NCBI GenBank assembly: GCA_021234155.1
Contig: JAJEKV010000047.1
Location: 5,037,637 to 5,101,636 of the forward strand
Source of the DNA: Isoetes taiwanensis
Taxonomy: Eukaryota; Streptophyta; Lycopodiopsida; Isoetales; Isoetaceae
Length of the DNA stretch: 64,000 bases
Reading direction: 5' to 3'
Shown: piece by piece, positions 11,585 through 27,249 of the stretch
Layout: every line of letters starts with the position of its first letter
Position numbering within the stretch: position 1 is the stretch's first letter
The notes under the pieces: model-generated
Seen by the model: only the letters and a program-made list of their open reading frames with translations
The model's database searches: none
What the model was told of the DNA's origin: nothing
Translations under genes and position numbers: made by a program

Positions 11585-12015
11585 TTGGAGGTGATTCGGG
11601 CCGTATTTCAGCCCTTAGTCAGTAGAAAAATACTCAAAATATAAATGGGAATGCATGTCTCTTCATTGAAATGACTTAGTAATCGATTACCTCTTCTCTC
11701 TCTTCTCCTCTAGTTCGTCCATGCCCTGCGGCATTCCGGCTCCTTTACCGGGCTACTTCGACATGCAAAGAAAGAGAAACCCGGAGAAACAACGTACTTT
11801 CGGGAGTGATCCCGGGAGGATGGTCTCGGAACCTACACGTGTCCTCATTCGAAAGTGGCGGTCAGGTGCATGGGGCGGCAAGTTCAAACTGGGACCGTTG
11901 GGTGGGTCTACGCTTTGAATCTCCAACGTCCATGCGCTTTCATATACCGGCCTCAGGAATCACAGGTCCAATCAGCGTCGCGATCACGGAGGGGAATACT
12001 CACGGTGATAACCGG
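11585..12015. other. MULE sequence between transposase start and right TIR
   Basis: This holds the presumed transposase promoter and leader on the minus strand, including pyrimidine-rich DNA at about 11690-11715. No independent gene is supported. Confidence 0.4.
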
Positions 12016-12528
12016 TCATGGATGTGATCGGGAGGAGGGGATCACCCGGCCGATATCGGGAGAGGATATCGACCCGGGCCCTCGTGATCCCGGAGGAGGG
12101 ATCACCCGCACTAGACATCGGGGAGAGGATATCGACCAGGCCCTCGTGATCCCGGAGGAGGGGATCACCGAGCGTGATCCCGGAGGAGGGGATCACCACG
12201 GCCGATATCGGGAGAGGATATCGACCAGCCCCTCGTGATCCCGGAGGAGGGGATCACCACGGCCGATATCGGGAGAGGATATCGACCAGTCCCTCGTGAT
12301 CCCGGAGGAGGGGATCACCGAGCGTGATCCCGGAGGAGGGGATCTCTGCGGACGGCGGAGATTCGGACGGGGGTTTCCGGGCGGCGGATCGACGGACAGT
12401 GCGTGCATGTGTCAAGATGCGGAAAAGCGGGGTCCCCGAACGGATCCCGTCGAGAACGCCTGGGGATTCCGGAGGACGGGATCTCTAGCTCCGGGATCCC
12501 CGAATCCAGGGTAGAAGTATCTTGAGCC
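12016..12528 (-). repeat. MULE right terminal inverted repeat (513 bp)
   Basis: Inverted copy of 5696-6209. It contains seven recognisable GTGATCCC..GGGATCAC palindromes (about 12027, 12084, 12147, 12175, 12236, 12297, 12325) alternating with the GATATC pair. The near-equal length of the two TIRs despite their internal repetition means the array order is conserved between ends. Confidence 0.9.
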
Positions 12529-12537
12529 GGTTTCTGA
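12529..12537. repeat. 9-bp target-site duplication, right
   Basis: GGTTTCTGA, identical to 5687-5695. Confidence 0.92.
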
Positions 12538-15089
12538 TATATGAATAATATTCTAATTGATGGGCTTATCAGAAATAATTTTTTAAATTCAAAGATCACT
12601 CAAAATCGGATTAGGGCAGAAAAGCCCTATTTCCGGAGACAAATGTTGCGGAATTTGACACAGCTCTCTGAGACGCTTTCGCATTGCATGAGCTGCAAAA
12701 ACTATGGAGCAAGATGCTCGTTATTGCCAGGGATGCCTTTGGTTTATTTACACAGCCTGGAAAATTTTTCTGTTGCAAGCATTCAGGAGATCCGAAACTT
12801 CATTTCCAGAGAGGGATTGAAGCGAGATATTGCATGTAGATTGAAGTGCGGTACTGCTATATATTTAGTGCTGTTGAATATGATAGAGCCTATTTATATG
12901 CCTCATTGTTGGAATGTAGCCGGCTAGCTTGTGCTTTTCACAGATGCTGTGGTCCGGCTGTGTTGGACATGTGATTCTGGTGCCACAATGCAGCCCGCAA
13001 TGCCCTTCCACTCCATATTGTGATGAATTTTCTAAATTCAGAAGCCCCAAGGAGCTCCGTTTGTGCTTCATGATTTGTCATGCAATGTCCATAGGCAGTA
13101 AGCACAAGAGGGTTTTTCTGATTTTTGAGTAACATGGCAAGCAAAATAAAAAACAGAGCATAGATATATGTCGCAAGACTGCTATCGTTGTATAGGCTCA
13201 CCCATATTGCTTTCTGGGCCGCTGGGCAGAAGAGCAAGTCTCTGTATAGGAATAGATTAGATGGAAAATTGGGTCACTCATCCAGGCTGTTATTTGCCTG
13301 GAAACTCTGTTGTGAGATAGTTGTCGCCTAAATCAAGATGTTTTCTGAGAATATATTGACAGAAATCTACAGCCGAAAGCAGCATAGGCAATCCCAATTC
13401 AACTCAGAGGCCGGCCTCAGAAGTTCAGGTTACTCTCAGTCGAATTGGGCCTTTTAGGTTCGATTCTAGGCTAGTCCAATGGCCTTCCATAAATGCAGAG
13501 ATCTCTCTATTTGGAAATATTTAGCAGCAGATGTTCTTGAGGATCTCGTTCAGGTATTTATAAAGAATGGGTAAAGAATGCATCGATTTTGCGAAATGGA
13601 TTCTACCTTCCAGCTTTTCTGATTTTTAATTCGCCCCAACAGGCTCGCTCTATTAATCGAGACAACGAAGAAATTAGACACAGAACAATTTGACCGCATG
13701 ATATTGCTGATTGAGGACAGAGAAAAAACTTCTGCCTATCTTGGATGTATAGCTCATTTTGGGTGATTGTGTAGAAAAACTCCTCAATTTACAGGCCTAG
13801 AAGAACTCACAGAAAGGACGAGCCATTTGGGCCATTTTTAAACAAAAAATCCTGCAAAGTTTTCAACCGGAAGCCAGACTGATCATAAGAACAATAAAAA
13901 GATCGGTCGAATTTATGCGTTTTGGATACCTGAGTCTAAAAACTAACGCAAACTGGAGCTTTAGGCCTGTGCCAGATTTTTCTAGCACAGCATTTTTGAA
14001 AAATGAACTCCAGCTTAGTTGTGCTGGGGAAGAGTAGCCGCTCAATAATTTTATGGATGGAAGCGAATCAAAGCCACATCTATTACAAACGCCAGATGAA
14101 TTTAGGGCCAGGGATCTGTTCTCCTACGGCATCTCTGGGGCCAGAACTCGAAGCGAAGGGGAAATACGAGTATTCCCGGCAAAAAAAAAAAAAAAGACGC
14201 CGGAAAAAGCAGTCCAATATACGTAGATAATTCCAAAAACTAGTAATCTTATATATAGAAGGATATAGAGAGGACAAGCACAAGGACAAGATGACAATGC
14301 CAAGGGCTAAGCTCCTTCCACAACACACTATCTATCTACAATGCATGTCACCTTGGCAACAATTCATACCCATGCTACAGTGATGCTATATACTCTAATT
14401 TGCCCATTATTCGAAAAACATTTTAGAAAGAAGACATTTTAGACTTCCTATGGAATCCCTCCCTAATCTTTGTTCCCCAGGTGACTTTAAATGCTACCTT
14501 CTAAAACCCAATAACAATATGTTCCACGTCTTCCTTCAACAAATCCTACTTTTCCATGCTCAATAAAAATGTTTCTTCAACATGTGCTTGCCCTTCCCTT
14601 CTACAAACTCAATAACAATGTGTTCTCCCGTCTTTCTTCAACAAATGCTACTTTTTAGAATTCAACAAGGGCGTGTCCTCTTTTCTTTCTTCAACATATG
14701 TGTGCTTCCCTCACCTCCTCCTCTACACTTGACCTACCTCGCTCTCAGAGCACACTAATCGCCTCAGGTTTAAATCAGTTTAAGATCATGGTATCATTTT
14801 TTGCGCCAACTTTGCATCTGCCCATTGCCACCTTGAGGAAGACAAAATATCACATGAATAATGGAGCACCACATTTACACCCATTTTGGCAAAGGACCAA
14901 GTTTGCCACACTCGGTTTGAATTTCTGTGTGTGTTCTAATTAAGAAACGCTTTTCCAACTTCACATTAGTGATTCAAAAGAGGAAGCTCTAGAAAAATAA
15001 CCTTCCAAATTAAGATGGTACGCTTAAGCTAAACTTGCATGGTACCATGTCATGATTGTTGTGAATGTGTAGAAGGAACCTTGGTTAAG
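12538..15089. other. Gene-free region
   Basis: No recognisable coding sequence. An ORF of 128 codons (12541-12927) has no known motif. 14175-14189 is an A15 run, and 14222-14257 is the second copy of the 36-bp dispersed repeat. 14450-14700 carries loosely repeated phrases of the type TTCTTCAACAAATG(C)TACTTTT, an old tandem repeat. Confidence 0.55.
14222..14257. repeat. Dispersed 36-bp repeat, copy 2
   Basis: Differs at one base from 3790-3825; see that entry. Confidence 0.7.
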
Positions 15090-16640
15090 GATAATAGGAA
15101 TTGTTGGTGAGACTTGTATTGTTGATCTGCTAATTTTGTAAAGGCTTTCGACAATATGCGTTGGGAAAAGTTGTGAGAAAGGCTGAGGCAGTTGAGAGCA
15201 TCTATGGATTTGCAAAATGCAGTATATAGGTTATATGAGACATGGTCAGGCCAATTGACACCGTTAGACCAACTTGTCAACAATAGTATTGGGGTCCGCC
15301 ACGGATGACCACTTTCTCCAATGCTATTTGACCTCTACATTGATCAGTTAGAAGGTTAACTTTTGAGCATAAAGGTGGCAGAACTCAACTCACGTACTAA
15401 ATCATTAGGCATCTCATATATACCGACAATGTGGATCCCTTAGCTTACACCTCGGATGACAACAGCAACATTTGGATGTTCTGGTTACTTTTGTCGGGTC
15501 ATTAGGATACGCACTAATTTGGCCAAGACTAAGGTACTGCTCGCCTCATTTTTGCATCAGCCAAGACCTCCCTCCTTCACTTATCAGGGGCAAAATGTGG
15601 AGGTGGCATCTACTTACAAGTATTTGGGAGTGGAGTTTTACTCACTTCAAATTCGGATACTTCTATCTGGCTATGAGTGACAACGGCCTGGAAGGCACTG
15701 TAAGCAATGCAGAACAACACTTATAAAGTAGAGTTGTATGACTGGGTCCATTATTCACACTTGTTCAGGCTCTTGGTGGAGCTCGTTCTTCTATACTGCG
15801 TCGAAGTTGGGGCCCCGATGGTATCCCTTTGGAGTGGGTGCAAAAAGCCTTTTTGGTTCAGTCACTTGGGGTAAAATACATAGTCCCATAATCTTCTGTA
15901 GGAGATAGATTTTTGCCTCTTCAGAGGGTTTATCGCATCTCTATTTTTAAAAAGTAGTTAGTATGAGCAATGTTCGTCTCTTCAGCCTTGCTTATACCAT
16001 GGCAATGGGTCCTAATGACTCAAAGCCTGCTGGAAGAAAACACGGGTTCTTCCAATGGAATGTATAAGAGCACAAGTGCATATAGGTACAAAGTGAAGAA
16101 TTTCACCATAACTTGATGTTGTACCTCGATGTTTGCTTCCATAGCAAGAGGTCAAGATAGCATACCCAATGATGCACGTCGCCTTGTAATTGAGTCAGAC
16201 AGATGGATTCGAGAGGTATGAGAAGACAGTCTTTGTCAGTGTTGCCAACTGGGTTATTGTAGATGAATGTCACACTCTTCAGAACTGTCCGACATTCGAT
16301 TATATCCAAGTACGCTATGCTGAGTTGGTCCCGCCTAACTATCTGCTCCTTGTGATGTTGGGCATGGCTTCAGTGTGGTTACTGGGATCATATCTCCAGG
16401 AGGTGATGGATATACAGACTTAGCTATGTCCTTGGGCCATACCTTGAGATGTATTATAATGCATCATTATACAATTTATCAGCATGCTTATTACTGCTGA
16501 GGTTTTTTCATTGAAAAACCTTTGTGGCGGGGTTTCTTAATCCCGACAGTAATACATTTGTTGTGCTTTTTGATTGGGTTCCCATAGGTCTATTGGTCTC
16601 AGTGAACTATAAAGATCCATTCAATTCAATTCAATTCTTT
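15090..16640 (+). mobile_element. Decayed LINE (non-LTR retrotransposon) ORF2 and 3' end
   Basis: Broken reverse-transcriptase blocks can be read in order. DFVKAFDNMRWEKL lies at about 15130, and IGVRHG*PLSPMLFDLYIDQLE at about 15290-15350 (the R-Q-G-PLSP-LF block). INLAKTKV-like and STYKYLGVEF lie at about 15500-15645, then LYCVEVGAPM, a remnant of the LYG..VWGP block. A C-terminal zinc-knuckle relic reads VIVDECHTLQNCPTF at about 16255-16300. The element ends in a 3' UTR hairpin and CTATTGGTCTC followed by (TTCAA)n at 16617-16636. Many stops and frameshifts make it long dead. It belongs to the same family as the tail at 50745-51215. Confidence 0.85.
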
Positions 16641-17358
16641 TATAAGCCTGAATCCATGTACCAAGGCCTTCATCTTATTTCTGTGTGGAATGTGGTGAAA
16701 AGGCTTTTCATGTTAGATATCAATGACCATGTTGCGATGGACTTCAGTCAATTGCTGCAGCAAGAATGGAACTTTAGCTTCATGGCTGATGCCAAATGGT
16801 GAGGAGGTCGATCAAATATGTCATATGCTCATGTTTGGTATGGTACAAAGGTGGCCAATTAATAGAATGGATAGTATTCAAGAAGAAATTTGGCCTTCTA
16901 AGCAAGGACACAACAATATGGAAATGTATTACAGTTAGTTCTACCAAACCGCATAAATTGTATGAGAAAGAAACTTTGGATCCATGACCAGTTCTTACAG
17001 GAGGGGTCACTTGTGAAATCATCTTATAAATGCCGAAAATAAAAGGTGCTATATTGTTGCTATCCAAGTCACAGACATGCAACTAGAGAGGAAATATAAA
17101 AAAGTATGTGGATGAAAATTGTTCCTCCCCAAGTGAATTTGTTTTTATAGCAGATGATTATAGGGTCCCTACGGTAAATATAATTCCAAATTCAAGTCTG
17201 AAGTGAGTCCCTATGTCTACCATTTAAGGTTGATGAAGAGTCTTTGAAACACTTCTTAGTAGAATGCACTAACCTGAAAGCTGTTTGGATATGGTATATG
17301 GATATGTTCAATATTGGGGGTTGTCTACCTTCTTCTAGATATGTATCCAGCAAAATGG
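16641..17358. other. Intergenic, no gene recognised
   Basis: ORFs of up to 100 codons overlap on both strands without recognisable motifs. Some may be further debris of the preceding LINE insertion. Confidence 0.4.
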
Positions 17359-17394
17359 ATTCTGGGAAAGGACTCGCAAGAGACACAAAACCGG
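17359..17394. repeat. 36-bp direct repeat, copy 1
   Basis: ATTCTGGGAAAGGACTCGCA followed by AGAGACACAAAACCGG. It recurs at 17912-17947 with one mismatch, and a related CCTGCAAGCAACACAAA phrase follows each copy (about 17695 and 17993). Confidence 0.85.
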
Positions 17395-17780
17395 GCGATA
17401 GATAGGCTTATCATTCATCACAGCAGCAGTATACAACGTTTGGAAGAATAGAGAGGGGTAGCCGACCATAGGAACAATATCGGACTACCCCGTAAAAAGA
17501 AATGTGCACAGGCAATATAAAAGGGTAATGGCGACAACTTCTCATCGGGATAAAAAACCCCGCCCTTTCGGGTTTTCGAGGAAAATCCTAATGAGAAATG
17601 GTCGCCAACAACCTTGAATGTGTTGCCTGGAAAACCGAAGGAGATGAGTCGATGGCGAACACAAAATATAGCAGGACCCCAGAAGAGGGCGGAAGCCTGC
17701 AAGCAACACAAAAACCCCTAAAATACCCGTGAATGGTTAGAGAAAAGCAAACTCATGGCCCCACGCAGCAGGGCCGGAAG

Positions 17781-17913
17781 GGAGGGAAGCAACGAGAATA
17801 GAAGAAGAGCTGCTGTGAGAAGACGCCGATAACCAGTCCGAAAGAGGAAATAGCCTTATATAGCAGCTCGTCCTTTCCGAGAATGGCGATCCGATGGCTC
17901 GGATCGATGCTAT
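17781..17913 (-). repeat. 133-bp direct repeat, left copy (LTR-like)
   Basis: Ungapped match to 23584-23716 with two substitutions. It contains the minus-strand TATA-like GCTATATAAGGC. Confidence 0.9.
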
Positions 17914-17947
17914 TCTGGGAAAGGACTCGCAAAAGACACAAAACCGG
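17912..17947. repeat. 36-bp direct repeat, copy 2
   Basis: One mismatch to 17359-17394; it begins exactly where the 133-bp LTR-like repeat ends. Confidence 0.85.
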
Positions 17948-18070
17948 CCGACTACCAAAGAACTTCCTTAACTATAAGCCGATGGCGTAAAACCTGCAAG
18001 CAACACAAAGAACTCGAAAAAACACCCGTGAATGGTTAGAGACAATTCAACATGTAGCAGAAAAAGAGAG

Positions 18071-18480
18071 CATCACCCCAATAGGGTGGAGAACAGCATC
18101 ACCCAACGGGTGGAAAACAATCACGTAGAAAGAAATATGCGTCACCCTCGAGGTGGAAATAAACAGCATCACCCGCAGGTGGAGGGAGCATCACCCATCG
18201 GGTGGAAAACAATTATGCATCACCCAACGGGTGGAAAACAATTACGTAAAAAGAAATATACGTCACCCTGGAGGTGGAAATAAACAGCATCACCCGCAGG
18301 TGGAAATAGCATCACCACCATGGTGGAAAAAAGCGGCACCCAACAGGTGGATAACAATCATGTAAAAGGAAATATGCATTGCAAAATAATGCTAGACAAT
18401 GGTATTTACAACATTACTAAAGATAATAAATAGACATGAATGTCACCATCACGGTGGAAATAAACAGCACCACCCAACAA
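18071..18480. repeat. Array of CACCC..GGGTGG hairpin units
   Basis: Eleven or more short units of the form CATCACCCaacGGGTGGAAA. Each is a small inverted repeat (CACC/GGTG) with a variable 2-6 nt loop, separated by alternating A-rich spacers (ACAATnACGTAnAAAGAAATA and TAAACAGC). Spacing alternates between about 22 and 42 bp, so a higher-order unit of several hairpins has itself been duplicated. Confidence 0.85.
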
Positions 18481-18559
18481 AAAACGGTCCATAAAAAAAA
18501 CGCGACATCTAGAGAAGGATAAGCATCAATGTAAAACCATAAAAAAGAACATCAAGAAC

Positions 18560-18970
18560 ACAAAACAAACTAAAAGTGGCCATTAGAATGTGCCCAATAT
18601 AACAGAACAAACTAAAAGTGGCCATTAGAATGTGCCCAATATAACAGCTTGTGTATAACTACGTAATACACGCCATGTCTAGATAAAGAGAAGCATAAAA
18701 AGGAAAAAATGAGCCAATAGAAATCCATGTCGCAAAATCTCAATGTGGTGCCAAACACAATATGTATCATATCCAGATAAAGTTAAATAGCAACACCATG
18801 CACAAATTAGAATGTGCCCAAGATAATACCTTGTGGACAACAAGGTAGAACACCCCATATCTAAATAAAGAGAAGCATAAAAAATGAAAGATAATCCAAT
18901 ATAAACCCATGTCGGAAAATCTCAATGCAGTGCCAAACGCAATATGCATCCTATCTAGATAAAGCCAAAT
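18560..18970. repeat. Tandem repeats of 41 bp and ~190 bp
   Basis: ACAAACTAAAAGTGGCCATT with its following GAATGTGCCCAATATAACA occurs twice, 41 bp apart (18566 and 18607). A longer phrase including GTGCCAAACACAATATG, TCTAGATAAAG and TTAGAATGTGCCCAA then repeats at about 190 bp. No coding potential. Confidence 0.75.
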
Positions 18971-22935
<3,965 letters not shown>

Positions 22936-22948
22936 GCTCTGATACTGG
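22936..22948 (-). promoter_or_regulatory. Primer-binding-site-like motif
   Basis: The minus strand reads CCAGTATCAGAGC, close to the Met-tRNA primer-binding consensus TGGTATCAGAGC. Sequence to its right would be the 5' LTR of a minus-strand element ending near 23716. Confidence 0.4.
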
Positions 22949-23583
22949 AACGCAACGAGATGCTTTTCTGCAAGTTCCCTGGTCTTACCTTATGCCTGAC
23001 GAGCCGAGCAGATCCCTCTCTGAGATCGATTGATCATCGGAGAGCAAAACCATGGCCTGGAACGAATGTAGATGCATGCAAAGCCCCAAACTGCAGGATC
23101 GAAGAATAGTATGCAACAAAGCAAAAGGAGCCAATCACCCAGAACAAAACAGTATCGATCACATATGAAGCTCGGCTGAGCATGAATTTATTTGGGACGG
23201 GAGAGGATCGATGGTGTTCTGGGCTGCGAATCCTAAAAAATGACAAGAAATCCAAAATAAAATTAGCAGAGATAATTTATGAGAAGATTGGCCTGGATAT
23301 CCTGCAAAATAAAAAATGTAAGGGCAAGAAATCGTTCGACCCCGGCACAACAGTGAATCGAAGCAACTTGAGAGATGAGGCCATCGGATACCATGGTTTG
23401 CTGTGAGCAGATGTGCTGTGCGATCGGACTGTGTACATCCGATCAACATAACTGGATAGAGCGCCCAATCCGCCACGCTTTTCAGAGGACTACCAAGAAA
23501 AACTGCCATGAATATTGGCGTGATAACGATGTTGAAAAAAGATCCGGAGGTGAAACTGGATGAGAAAAGATCTGCTAGAAAAA

Positions 23584-23716
23584 GGAGGGAAGCAACGAGA
23601 ATAGAAGAAGAGCTGCTGTGAGAAGACGCCGATAACCAGTCCGAAAGAGGAAATAGCCTTATATAGCAGCTCGTCCTTTCCCAGAATGGCGATCCAATGG
23701 CTCGGATCGATGCTAT
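23584..23716 (-). repeat. 133-bp direct repeat, right copy (LTR-like)
   Basis: Matches 17781-17913; see that entry. Confidence 0.9.
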
Positions 23717-26700
23717 AGTCTTGAAATGTCTTGCTTTTCATATTGTTAAATCATGGGCATTATGAGTCATTTGGAAGAGATGGGACTTCTTTACTCTATG
23801 CAAAGATGTATACACTATAGGCTGACAAGTACTGAGCATACTCAAAGATAAGCTAAGAAAGTTGAAGTGTGTGTTAGAGGGTGTGAGAAACATTCATTAA
23901 GCTACCACAATAAGAAGAAGCCATCTACGTATCTTATTATAAAAGTGCTTTGTAGCTACCCCCTTCTCAAACCTGTTTATAAAAGTTTATTTATAAATGG
24001 AAAATTTTTATCCTCGAAAAGAAATTGGATGTATACGAGGACTAGAATAAAACGAGGCAGCCATATAAGAATGAGATTACATGTAGGTAGCCATGTACAT
24101 TAAACCGTTCAGGCAAAAAAAGGAAAAAAGGGCACCTTCTATACTTCATGCTGCTTCGTATGAAATATTCCAAAATGTTTTAAAGTCTTATTTTGCATAT
24201 TTTTCCAAGTTTCCTTAGAAAAAAATCTCTTTAACACTTGCTTTTTTTGTTTCCTTCTATGGACAGCTTGTGAGGTGTCAGATTCCCACAATGAATTCTA
24301 GAGTTCTATGAAGTCACTCGTATAATGATGCATAGACCATGTAAAGTACATAACCCAAGAGCAAGTTGCATGAAATATGGGATTTGTAGCAACATGATTT
24401 TACCAACCAAACTATGGTGAATGATGGATACTTATTATATCATTATATCTCTAATATATAATTGTAATGAGGTCGATAAGCGGGCAGGTTATTTTTAGGT
24501 TATCAGGCAGGTTAATTTTAGGTTATGTAAGATATTTTCTATGTTTAAATTGCATACGTGTAAGCATAATTTTTTTTTTTAAAGAATGTAGCTATTTCTG
24601 GAAGCTACTGCAAAGATTCTAGAACATCCTGTCGCTTCTTCTAGAGGCATTGATTAGAGGTTGTTGAGGTTCTGGAGGCTTCGGTTAAGAGCTCTGGAGA
24701 GATCTAGACCCTTTTTGTCTTCCCATAAAAAGGAGCAGGCTGTTAGTCAAACTAAAGTTGATGTTGGATAACCGGTGTTATCTGCAAGGGATGTATGAGT
24801 GTAAGAAAGCACGGCCTATTTTTCAACCGGTGATTCAGCCGCCAATCTCTTGTTACAAGGCCATTCAGAGTGAGTTCTTCTTCTTTGATTATCATTATCT
24901 GTGGTTAGGGTACTGAAGATTCGCCTGCTTTGCAGCTTGCAATTATAACTGCTCTGGCAGATGCAGTATCTATAAGCTATGGCGGGTTATTTTGCTCCTA
25001 TTTTGTAGTCAAATCTGCAATGTTTACAATTGTGCAATCTCTAGGTATGTAACTCTGTAACCTAATTTCTCACGTCCAATTTTTACCCTATTTTGAAATC
25101 TTCCTTCATAAATTCCGGTCTGGACGTCAGATCTGTGGCAAACCCTCGCAAACATCTAGTTGTATTCTTTGTTCAAAAATGGATTAAGCTATGTTCTCAT
25201 TCCCATTTGTCTATACAACCTCCTACTATAGGATCGGCAAGATCATATGCCCTGGAATGGAAAGGTCGCCTCCGTCATACATATCGGCTATAGATGGGCG
25301 ACAGATCATGGTGGAAAAAATATTTGCCTGTTACTCTGAATATTTTGCTCCTGCTACTAGACAACGACATCCTGAAACATCACGGATTGTGTAGGAGAAG
25401 TCCTATTGCGAGTTTATCATCATCTAATTCTCAAGGAACAGGCCAGGTTTTCGAATTGCTCACTAGCTAAGTTCGAGCGGGCTCAATCTGCTGTCAACAT
25501 TGTAATAACTGCATTCCATGAAACAACATTCCTCTTTGGCATTTAATTGAATATTCTTTGTGCATCTCTGAGACTACCATACTTCTCATGCGTATCCACA
25601 ATTGATGTACCAAAAACAGTAACAAACTGAAGATGTCTGTCAAGGATACGAGCATGGAGTGTTTACCCTTTGCAAAGGCATCTGAGCCGCAGCGAGTATT
25701 AAGAATTTGTCTAAAAGGACCGAAGCTCATAATACAATCTCCATTTTGGGTATAAGCATTTCAAGATATAAACAGTCTCAAGGCATATGCTATGATCTTG
25801 CACTTTCCATGGATGCTTATAGGGGAATTAACAATCACAAGGTCCAATTGAAGATGACATGGATGCATTTTCCTTCTGCTTGCAATTTAGACCCATCAAA
25901 TGCATTGAAGATTGTAATGAAGGCTTCTATCACAACTTTCTGCTGCTAGATTCATTAGCCTACACAATTTTAAAGCCTCTTTAATGTACTCATTCTTGAT
26001 ATTTGCAACAATAAGTACCATGAAACTATAGTTGCATGTAAAACATTGTTGTTACATAATCTAAAGCCTTATTCATGTTATACAAGTTCATACATAATTG
26101 ATATTTAAATAGTATCTTATGAATCAAACCCAGACATGCAACTTAACACATGTCATGAACCAATTTGGCCTCTGTTAGAAACTTTGGGTACGCTTCGAGG
26201 ATGTTTAGGAATGTCACCTGCTTAATTTTACGTCCTCCATTAGCATTTCTTATAGAAACAACCGAGAACATTGAAGACATTGGGAGCTTGGACTCAAAAC
26301 TCCACAAGTAAAGAAAGCCATCCCAAAGTAGTAGATACGTATTTCTTATCCTAATTGCTAATGTTAATGTTTTGATCAATGCTCATCATAACCAACCACC
26401 TAAGCTCAGACTCAAGGGAAGATAATGTTTTGTGATACATCGCCATATTCAAAATGTTCATCAAGTTTCAATTCCTTGGTAATATTCTCTAGATTTTATT
26501 CATTAAAGAAAATTTCAAGGTCGTTTTATCAATGAGTACCTTATATTATGTGGTCACTTTCTTCGTTAATGTAACAGCATCATTTCTGTGCAGTTTACAC
26601 GTACAACAATTGCGATGTCTAGTACGTACAACAATCACCATGTATGATAACGACAAAGAACAAGATAGATGCCATATTATTTAGTGGTTGTATTTTTTAG

Positions 26701-27210
26701 AGCTGATGATCCAGGATCAATGGGTCAATTTGCAAGAAGAAGGGTATTCTATTAGTCGAAGGGAGAGCCTTCCAAAGCTTCCTTTTTCTCGCTCTCATGT
26801 TTAATATTTTTTTGGGACACGTGTAGTCCCTACCCCTTGTTGATGGAGCTGTAGTTTGAGTTTTCTACGTCCGTTGATGTTTTTTTTTAGTGAGTCAAGT
26901 CTCTGCGTCATGATCTTTTCTAGTTTGATGTTCCGTCCCTTGCACTTTTATTTCTTTTTTTTTTTAGATGCTCTAGGATTGGTTCTTTTTCGGCAATGTT
27001 TTGAGTTGTTAGGATAGTTCATGTTAGCAACTTATCAGGGTGTCGTAGTATTCTTTTTAGTATTCCTGGTTGTTTTGGATGTGCCCTGGTCTCTTGCTCC
27101 CCATTGCCTGCTCATCTTCTTTGCCTTTGTGGTTCTTGAGTGGTGACATTGTACCCTTAACTCTCTTAGACATTTAGTTTCCTGTTTTTCTGCCTCTGTT
27201 TTCAGCATGT
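23717..27210. other. Intergenic, possible solo LTR at about 24450-25080
   Basis: No gene is recognised. 24450-25080 has features of a Copia LTR: a CCCATAAAAAGGAGC TATA-like site (24723-24737), a CCATTCAGAGTGAGTTCTTC phrase (24861-24880) and no coding potential. Its borders and any target duplication were not found. The rest is AT-rich single-copy-like sequence. Confidence 0.35.
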
Positions 27211-27249
27211 TGTTTCGTTGTGTTGGTTGAGTGCAACTAGGCTCTAGAA
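27211..27249. repeat. Dispersed 39-bp repeat, copy 1
   Basis: TGTTTCGTTGTGTTGG..GAGTGCAACTAGGCTCTAGAA recurs at 32835-32873 with two adjacent mismatches. The copies are in the same orientation, 5.6 kb apart. A GATTTATCTGC/GCAGATAAATC hairpin follows this copy at 27254-27288. Confidence 0.75.

Larger units (their letters stand above)
5696..12528. mobile_element. Mutator-like element (MULE) with Ulp1-like and transposase genes
   Basis: A 6.83-kb DNA transposon. Both ends begin GGCTCAAGATACTTCTACCC in inverted orientation. It is flanked by a perfect 9-bp target duplication, GGTTTCTGA (5687-5695 and 12529-12537), the hallmark length of the Mutator superfamily. The TIRs are about 514 bp. Inside, a Ulp1/C48 peptidase gene (+, 6721-8046) faces a MULE transposase gene (-, about 8900-11584), with a 142-bp tandem array between them. 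MULEs carrying Ulp1-like genes are known (Kaonashi elements of Arabidopsis, similar elements in melon). Both genes carry lesions, so this copy is probably no longer autonomous. The intact target duplication indicates a simple insertion that has not been rearranged. Confidence 0.92.

Noticed and set aside
18071-18480. microRNA or riboswitch cluster
   Set aside because: Stems are only 4-6 bp and repeated in tandem; no precursor-like long hairpin.
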